The translations under genes were made by a program, and so were the position numbers. This document shows positions 58,939-64,000 of a DNA stretch of 64,000 nt, one piece after another (the first letter of the stretch is position 1; each line of letters begins with the position of its first letter). The notes beneath the pieces are model-generated. The model did no database searches. It worked only from the letters and a program-made list of their open reading frames with translations, and was not told the DNA's origin. Origin of the DNA: DASXRC01 sp036506495. Its GTDB lineage: Bacteria > Actinomycetota > Actinomycetes > Mycobacteriales > Micromonosporaceae. The stretch spans positions 19,088 through 83,087 of the forward strand of contig DASXRQ010000130.1 of the NCBI GenBank assembly GCA_036506495.1, written 5' to 3'.

Positions 58939-59865
58939 ATGAGACGACGCACGCCAGCACTCCTCGCCGCGGCGCTGGTCGCCGCGCTCGCCGCCGCAGG
59001 CTGCGGCGGCAACGACAGTTCCGCGAAGCCGGTGCCACGGGCCAGCGCCAGCTTCCCGGTGACCGTCGGCACCGTCACCCTCGACAGCCGGCCCGAGAGG
59101 ATCGTTTCGCTGTCACCGACCGCGACCGAGATGCTGTTCGCGATCGGGGCGGGCAACCAGGTGACCGCCGTCGACAGCAACTCCAACTACCCCGCCGGGG
59201 CGCCCAGGACCGAGCTGTCCGGCTTCACGCCGAACGCGGAGGCGGTCGCCGCGAAGAACCCGGACCTGGTCGTGATCTCCAACGACACCAACAAGGTCGT
59301 CGACCAGCTCACCCGGTTGAAGATCCCGGTCTACCTGGCCGCCGCCGCGCAGACCCTCGACGACTCGTACGCCCAGCTCGCCTCCCTCGGCACGCTGACC
59401 GGCCACCCCGCGGAGGCGGCCGACGCGGTGCGGCGGATGAAGGACGACATCGCCAAGCTCACCAAGGACGTACCGCAGCGCACCAAGCGGCTCACCTACT
59501 ACTACGAGCTGGACCAGACGCTGTACTCGGTGACCAGCAAGACCTTCATCGGGTCGCTGTTCGCCGTGGCCGGACTCGACAACATCGCCGATGCGTCCGA
59601 CCCGAACGGGAGCAAGGGCGGCTATCCGCAGCTGTCCCAGGAGGTGCTGGTGAGGGCGAACCCGGACATGATCTTCTTGGCCGACGTCAAGTGTTGCCAG
59701 CAGTCGGCGGAGACGGTCGGCGCGCGGCCCGGCTGGGCGGGCATCACGGCGGTGAAGACCGGCCAGATCGTCGCGCTCGACGACGACATCGCGTCCCGCT
59801 GGGGGCCGCGCACGGTCGACCTCCTACGCGCAATCGTCGACGCGGTCGCCAAGGTGCCTGCGTGA
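58939..59865 (+). CDS. btuF: Cobalamin ABC transporter substrate-binding lipoprotein
   Basis: A 308-residue protein with an AGGAGG RBS. A lipoprotein signal peptide ends in AAAGC (Cys22). The periplasmic-binding fold of the BtuF/FhuD class has IVSLSPTATEMLFAIGAGNQVTAVD and SGFTPNAEAVAAKNPDLVV. It would capture cobalamin or a corrinoid and pass it to the permease. The upstream B12 riboswitch supports this substrate. It overlaps the permease gene (GTGA). Confidence 0.92.
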   Translation: MRRRTPALLAAALVAALAAAGCGGNDSSAKPVPRASASFPVTVGTVTLDSRPERIVSLSPTATEMLFAIGAGNQVTAVDSNSNYPAGAPRTELSGFTPNAEAVAAKNPDLVVISNDTNKVVDQLTRLKIPVYLAAAAQTLDDSYAQLASLGTLTGHPAEAADAVRRMKDDIAKLTKDVPQRTKRLTYYYELDQTLYSVTSKTFIGSLFAVAGLDNIADASDPNGSKGGYPQLSQEVLVRANPDMIFLADVKCCQQSAETVGARPGWAGITAVKTGQIVALDDDIASRWGPRTVDLLRAIVDAVAKVPA

Positions 59866-60965
59866 CGGCACGCGCCCGGGACGTGGCCCGGCCGGGGCCG
59901 CTTCGGCCGGAGCAGTTCCGGCCCGGGCGGCTCCGGCCGCGCTGGCTGGTCGCCGGTGCGGTGGCCGTCGTGGTCGCCGCGCTGTTGGGCCTCGCCTTCG
60001 GCCCCGTCCGCCTGCCGATCTTCGGTGTCGCGGCCGAACTGCTCAACCTCATCCCAGGCGTACATCTGCACAGCGGGCTGAGCGACCGCGAGGTCGCCAT
60101 CGTCACCGAGCTGCGCCTGCCGCGGGTGGTGCTCGGCCTGCTCGTCGGCGCGCTGCTCGCGCTGGCCGGCGGCGCGTACCAGGGCGTGTTCCGCAACCCG
60201 CTCGCCGATCCATATCTGCTCGGCGTCGCCGCGGGTGCCGGCCTGGCGGTGACCGCGGTGATCGCGTTGCGCGGCGGCACGACCGGCGACGAGACCGCCA
60301 ACCTGCCGGCCAGCGTGCCGCTGGCCGCGTTCGGCGGCGCCCTCGGGGCCGTCGCGTTGACCTACGTCGTCGGCGCGGCCGGCGGCCGGGACCGGTCGCC
60401 GGCGACGCTGATCCTGGCCGGCGTCGCGGTCTCGAGCTTCCTCGTCGCCGGCCAGACCTACCTGATGCAGCGCAACGTCGAGACCATCCGCGAGGTGTAC
60501 TCCTGGCTGCTCGGCCGGCTCGCCACCGCCGGCTGGCACGACGTGCTCCTGCTGCTGCCGTACGCCGCGGTCACCGCCACCGTCGTCCTGCTGCTCCGCC
60601 GCGAACTGGACGTGCTGTCGGTCGGCGACGAGGAGGCGGCCGGGCTCGGCCTGCACCCTCAGCGGTCGCGGTACATCCTGCTCGCGGCCGCCTCGCTCGG
60701 CACCGCGGCGGCGGTCTCCGTCTCCGGCCTGATCGGCTTCGTCGGGATCATCGTGCCGCACTCGGTTCGGCTCCTCGCCGGCGCGAGCTACCGTGCGATC
60801 CTGCCGCTCTCGATGCTGTTCGGCGGGGCGTTCCTCACGCTCGCCGACCTCGCGGCGCGCACCGTGGACGCGCCCGCCGAGATCCCCATCGGCGTGGTCA
60901 CGGCATTCTTCGGTGCGCCGTTCTTCGTGCTCGTCCTGCGGACGACGAGGCGGGTCGCGTCATGA
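59862..60965 (+). CDS. btuC: Cobalamin ABC transporter permease
   Basis: A 367-residue protein of the FecCD/BtuC family with about ten membrane helices, from GTG 59862. Conserved parts are ELRLPRVVLGLLVGALLALAGG, YQGVFRNPLADPYLLGVAAGAG and the ATPase-contact region GLIGFVGIIVPHSVRLLAG. The first 30 residues are unusually Arg/Pro-rich. It pairs with the BtuF and BtuD proteins encoded next to it. Confidence 0.93.
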   Translation: MTARARDVARPGPLRPEQFRPGRLRPRWLVAGAVAVVVAALLGLAFGPVRLPIFGVAAELLNLIPGVHLHSGLSDREVAIVTELRLPRVVLGLLVGALLALAGGAYQGVFRNPLADPYLLGVAAGAGLAVTAVIALRGGTTGDETANLPASVPLAAFGGALGAVALTYVVGAAGGRDRSPATLILAGVAVSSFLVAGQTYLMQRNVETIREVYSWLLGRLATAGWHDVLLLLPYAAVTATVVLLLRRELDVLSVGDEEAAGLGLHPQRSRYILLAAASLGTAAAVSVSGLIGFVGIIVPHSVRLLAGASYRAILPLSMLFGGAFLTLADLAARTVDAPAEIPIGVVTAFFGAPFFVLVLRTTRRVAS

Positions 60966-61759
60966 GTGCCGTGGTGCTCGACGACGTCCGGGTCGACCTC
61001 GACGGCACGAGGATCCTGCACGGCGTCGATCTCACGGTCGACCGCGGCGAATGGGTCACCATCATCGGCCCGAACGGCGCCGGCAAGTCGACGCTGTTGC
61101 GCGCCGTCGGCGGCCTCCTGCCGCACGCAGGCGAGGTCTCCCTCTTCGGTACGCCGATCGCGCGGCTCCGCCGTCGCGAGCGGGCCCGCGTCGTCGCAAC
61201 CGTCGCGCAGGCGCCCGTCGTGCCGCCCGGCATGGCGGTGCTCGACTACGTACTCCTCGGCCGTACGCCCTACATCCCGCCGCTGGGCCGGGAGTCCACC
61301 GCCGATCTCATGGCCGTGCACGAGGTGCTGACCCGGCTCGACCTCGTCGGCTTCGCCGATCGGCTGCTGTCCACCCTGTCCGGCGGCGAGCGGCAGCGGG
61401 TGTTCCTCGCTCGCGCGTTGGCCCAGGGCGCGACGCTGCTCCTGCTGGACGAGCCGACCAGCGCGCTGGACATCGGCCACCAGCAGGAGGTACTGGAGCT
61501 GGTCGACCAGCTGCGCCGCGACCGCGGGCTGACCGTGGTCGCCACCATGCACGACCTGTCGATCGCCGGCGAGTACGCCGACCGTCTCGTGCTGCTCGCC
61601 GAGGGCCGGGTCGCCGCGGCTGGCGTCCCCCGGCAGGTTCTGACCGAACAGCTGCTCGCCACGCATTACCGCGCGACCGTCCGGGTCATCGAGGGTGAGC
61701 AGGGTCCGCTGGTAGTCCCGATCCGTCCCACCGCGCCCCCGCCCTCAACGCCGATCTAG
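60962..61759 (+). CDS. btuD: Cobalamin ABC transporter ATPase
   Basis: A 265-residue ABC ATPase of the FepC/BtuD type. Walker A is GPNGAGKST, signature LSGGERQRVFLARALAQ, Walker B LLLLDEPTSALD, and the H loop TVVATMHDL. It energises corrinoid import. The ATG overlaps the permease stop. The stop lies at the left edge of a long inverted repeat shared with the convergent helR-like gene. Confidence 0.94.
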   Translation: MSAVVLDDVRVDLDGTRILHGVDLTVDRGEWVTIIGPNGAGKSTLLRAVGGLLPHAGEVSLFGTPIARLRRRERARVVATVAQAPVVPPGMAVLDYVLLGRTPYIPPLGRESTADLMAVHEVLTRLDLVGFADRLLSTLSGGERQRVFLARALAQGATLLLLDEPTSALDIGHQQEVLELVDQLRRDRGLTVVATMHDLSIAGEYADRLVLLAEGRVAAAGVPRQVLTEQLLATHYRATVRVIEGEQGPLVVPIRPTAPPPSTPI

Positions 61760-61809
61760 GGCCAATTCTGGTGGTTGGAGATCGACTAACCAGAATTCGC
61801 CCTAGATCG
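61752..61809. terminator. 21-bp-arm inverted repeat between convergent units
   Basis: Arms at 61752-61772 and 61789-61809 (CGATCTAGGGC... and its complement) pair with a single mismatch, and the loop contains a further GGTT/AACC pairing. It lies between btuD and the helR-like gene, so it is well placed as a bidirectional terminator. No T-tract follows. Confidence 0.65.
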
Positions 61810-61824
61810 ACCGAGTGGGGGGCG

Positions 61825-63879
61825 TTAGGCCGTCAGGGGTGCGGGCAGCGGGCGGGCGTGCACCACGGACAGCCGAGAGACCGCCCGGGTCAAGACGACG
61901 TAGAGCCGGTGCAGTCCGCGTGGCTCGGCCGCCACGATCTCGGCCGGCTCGACGACCACGACATGGTCGTACTCGAGTCCCTTGGCGAGCGCGGCCGGGA
62001 CGACCGTGACCCGGGCCGCGGACTCCACGGCCTCGGGCGTCCCGCTCGCAATCCCGGCGCCGGCCAGCGCCGCCCGCAGGCCGTCGACCGCCGCGTCCGC
62101 CGCGATAACCCCGATCGAACCCTCGTGAACCAGCGCCGCGCGTACCTCGGCCACCGCTGCCGTCGGCGCATCGGACACAGGGAGTACGCGGAGCAGGCCG
62201 TCGTGCCGGAGCGACACGGCCGGCGGTACGCCCACGTCCAGCGCCGGCAGGAGGCGGTTCGCCAGCTCGACAACGGCGGCCGGGACACGGAAGCCGATGG
62301 TCAGCGGCACCACGGCGGCGTCCGACTTGCCGAAGTGCGCCAGCGACTCGTGCCAGTCGGTCGTGGCCCACGGCGCGGTGCCCTGAGCCAGATCGCCGAG
62401 CAGCGTGATCGAGCCATGCTCGCTGCGACGGGCGATCGCCCGGCACTGCATCCCGGACAGGTCCTGCGCCTCGTCCACGACGACGTGCCCGAAGCTGGGG
62501 AACCGGTCGATCAGCCCGGCGGCCTCGTCGATGAGCACGGCGTCCGCGGCCGACCAGCGGGCCGTCCTGGCGGTGCGGGATGGCCGCGTCCAGCGCAGTG
62601 CCGACTGCTCGTCGGCGGTGAGCAGGCCGTCGGCGGCCGCGGCGAGCGCGTCCGGATCGGCGAGCAGCCGGTGGACGAGTCCCTCGGGGGTGGCCAGCGG
62701 CCACACGGTGTCCAGCAGCCCGGTCACCGCCGGGTGCCTGGCCATCCGGCGGAGCCACGCCTCGCTCGGCGACTCCGCCCGCCGAGCCTCCGCCTGGCGC
62801 TGCAGCAGGGCGACGACCCGGGCGCGGACCCGCTCGCGCCCCAGGCCGTACGGGGGCGCCTCACGGCGTACCTCGTCGATCACCCGACGCAGCGCCTCCT
62901 CGCCGACCCGCCAGCGGAACGAGCCGTCCGAGATGACCACCGGCTCGAGTGGCCGGCGGATCTGGGACCACAGCGCCCTGCGCAGCACCTCGGCCATCCG
63001 GACGTCGTGCTTGATCACCGCGACCGCCGGGTCGTCCGCGGCCCGGACCGCCACCCTGGCCAGCAGATCGTCCACGGTGGACTGTTGCACGTCGACCTCG
63101 CCCAGGGCGGGCAGCACGGCCGCGATGTACGACAGGAATGCCCGGTTCGGGCCGAGGATCAGCACCCCGGAGCGGCGCAATCGTTCCCGATGCTGGTACA
63201 GCAGGTACGCCGCGCGGTGCAGGCCGACGGCGGTCTTGCCGGTGCCGGGCGCACCCTGTACGCAGATCGAGTCGGCGAGTTCGGCCCGGACCAGCGCGTC
63301 CTGCTCGGGCTGGATGGTTGCGACGATGTCGCGCATCGGCCCGACCCGTGGGCGCTCGATCTCCTCGGTCAGGATGCGTGAGGCGGTGCCGAGCTCCTCG
63401 CCGCGGTCGAGGTGCTCGTCCTCGAAACTCGTCAGCTCGCCGGCCGCGAACCCGAACCGGCGGCGGGTGTCCACGCCCAAGGGGTCGCGGGCGCTGGCCC
63501 GGTAGAAGGCCCGCGACACTGGGGCCCGCCAGTCCAGCACCATCGGCTCACCGAGGTCGTCGATGACGTGCCGCCGGCCGATGTAGTAGCGGTGGTTGCG
63601 GTGCTCGTCGGCGGGCGCCGCGGCACCGAAGTCGAGCCGGCCGAAGAACAGCGGCGTGGACGGGTCGTCGGCGAGCTCGGCGACCCGGCGGGACAGCGTG
63701 CGCCCGAGGGTCTCCGCGGTGTACGCGTCACCTGCGACCCGGTCGCCGGTGGCGTACAGGGCCTCGGCCCGCTCGCGCATCTGGCGCAGGGCCGCGCGGG
63801 AGTCGGCGAGGTGGGCTCGCTCGGCGACGAGCTGGTGGTCGAGGTCGGCGGCGGGCTTGGTGGTCGGTTCGGCGGACAC
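61825..63879 (-). CDS. helR: HelR-like RNA polymerase recycling ATPase (UvrD/HelD superfamily)
   Basis: The protein has 684 residues from GTG 63879; a longer frame upstream lacks an RBS. The N-terminal coiled-coil arm (about 10-60, HQLVAERAHLADSRAALRQMRERAEALYA) and the YIGRRHVIDDLGEPMVLDWRAPVSRAFYRA region match HelD/HelR proteins. The helicase-like core has CVQGAPGTGKTAVGLHRAAYLLYQH, VVDEAQDLSGMQ and a C-terminal VVLTRAVSRLSVVH. HelR-type factors displace RNA polymerase from DNA and can protect it from rifamycins. I could not see the rifamycin-associated inverted repeat in the 120 bases available upstream. Confidence 0.88.
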   Translation of the reverse strand: MSAEPTTKPAADLDHQLVAERAHLADSRAALRQMRERAEALYATGDRVAGDAYTAETLGRTLSRRVAELADDPSTPLFFGRLDFGAAAPADEHRNHRYYIGRRHVIDDLGEPMVLDWRAPVSRAFYRASARDPLGVDTRRRFGFAAGELTSFEDEHLDRGEELGTASRILTEEIERPRVGPMRDIVATIQPEQDALVRAELADSICVQGAPGTGKTAVGLHRAAYLLYQHRERLRRSGVLILGPNRAFLSYIAAVLPALGEVDVQQSTVDDLLARVAVRAADDPAVAVIKHDVRMAEVLRRALWSQIRRPLEPVVISDGSFRWRVGEEALRRVIDEVRREAPPYGLGRERVRARVVALLQRQAEARRAESPSEAWLRRMARHPAVTGLLDTVWPLATPEGLVHRLLADPDALAAAADGLLTADEQSALRWTRPSRTARTARWSAADAVLIDEAAGLIDRFPSFGHVVVDEAQDLSGMQCRAIARRSEHGSITLLGDLAQGTAPWATTDWHESLAHFGKSDAAVVPLTIGFRVPAAVVELANRLLPALDVGVPPAVSLRHDGLLRVLPVSDAPTAAVAEVRAALVHEGSIGVIAADAAVDGLRAALAGAGIASGTPEAVESAARVTVVPAALAKGLEYDHVVVVEPAEIVAAEPRGLHRLYVVLTRAVSRLSVVHARPLPAPLTA

Positions 63880-64000
63880 GCGGGCACCTATCTCGTCGAG
63901 GGTCCCTGGGGCCGCCCGGCTGCCCCGCGGTCGGCGGTGCCGGCTGTGCCCGGTCGATGGGCAGCGTGCGGCCGTCCGCACGCGCGGAGGTGCAATAGTA

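Noticed and set aside
61771..63381. Plus-strand 536-codon frame
   Set aside because: Shadow of the HelR-like gene; no recognisable domain and unusual composition.
1..64000. Transposons, prophage or natural-product biosynthesis cluster
   Set aside because: No transposase, terminal inverted repeats of IS type, phage structural genes, PKS, NRPS or terpene synthase genes were found; the only mobile-element trace is the recombinase fragment at tRNA-Lys.

Overview
The window is high-GC DNA with dense gene packing, frequent ATGA/GTGA/TGATG start-stop overlaps and many GTG starts. Many genes have a TAnnnT-type -10 hexamer only 6-10 bases before the start codon and no clear Shine-Dalgarno, which suggests leaderless mRNAs. 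Together with the gene content (bldC, the futalosine menaquinone pathway, system II cytochrome c maturation genes, HelR, EspC/WXG-like proteins, YbaB) this points to a filamentous actinomycete, most likely Micromonosporaceae. The species cannot be fixed by reading alone.

Layout. 1-2 kb: the 5' part of a secreted glucose/sorbosone dehydrogenase with a PKD domain, cut by the window edge. 2.1-4.1 kb: a translationally coupled exported protein and PrsW-type membrane protease. 4.1-12.4 kb: a NarL-type two-component system, DUF6069, glyoxalase-like and MFS genes, a GT4 glycosyltransferase, an orphan AAA+ ATPase, and a TetR/DUF2867 divergon with an 18-bp palindrome and a short upstream ORF. 12.4-16.1 kb: a small accessory island with two toxin-antitoxin pairs, an acetyltransferase and the C-terminal scrap of a serine recombinase that runs into tRNA-Lys(UUU). 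16.2-27.9 kb: a large LuxR-type ATPase regulator with a frameshift in its HTH, PP2C phosphatase, DedA, MscL, a FadR-type regulator divergent from a CynX/NimT-like transporter, a STAS protein, threonine dehydratase, oligopeptidase B and a GlcE-like flavoprotein with a LexA-box-like site upstream.

27.9-34.8 kb: a signalling module of four genes. It holds an RsbW-like/GAF/SpoIIE phosphatase, a hybrid histidine kinase with a tandem HAMP array, a stand-alone receiver protein and a STAS anti-anti-sigma-like protein, and looks like a combined phosphorelay and partner switch. 34.9-44.2 kb: a respiratory block with hemL, a histidine phosphatase, ResA/CcdA/ResB/CcsB for cytochrome c maturation, and UbiD-, UbiA- and UbiX-family genes for the late futalosine menaquinone steps. 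mqnE follows at 54.5 kb with two small membrane proteins. BldC, an AsnC regulator, an SDR, a Cds1-like PLP enzyme and a Na+/H+ antiporter coupled to a UBP zinc finger lie at 44-49 kb.

48.9-54.3 kb: a glycolipid-binding-like protein, a DEAD-box helicase with a basic repeat tail, a long proline-rich tail-anchored protein and a secreted NlpC/P60 hydrolase with a seven-fold Thr/Pro repeat. 56.6-58.7 kb: a mini type VII-secretion-like cassette (YbaB, an unknown, EspC-like, WXG100-like). 58.7-61.8 kb: a cobalamin riboswitch followed by a btuF-btuC-btuD import operon. 61.8-63.9 kb: a HelR-like RNA polymerase recycling ATPase. Long dyad-symmetric sequences close several transcription units (45.0, 56.5 and 61.8 kb). 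No insertion sequence, CRISPR array, rRNA or secondary-metabolite cluster was seen.
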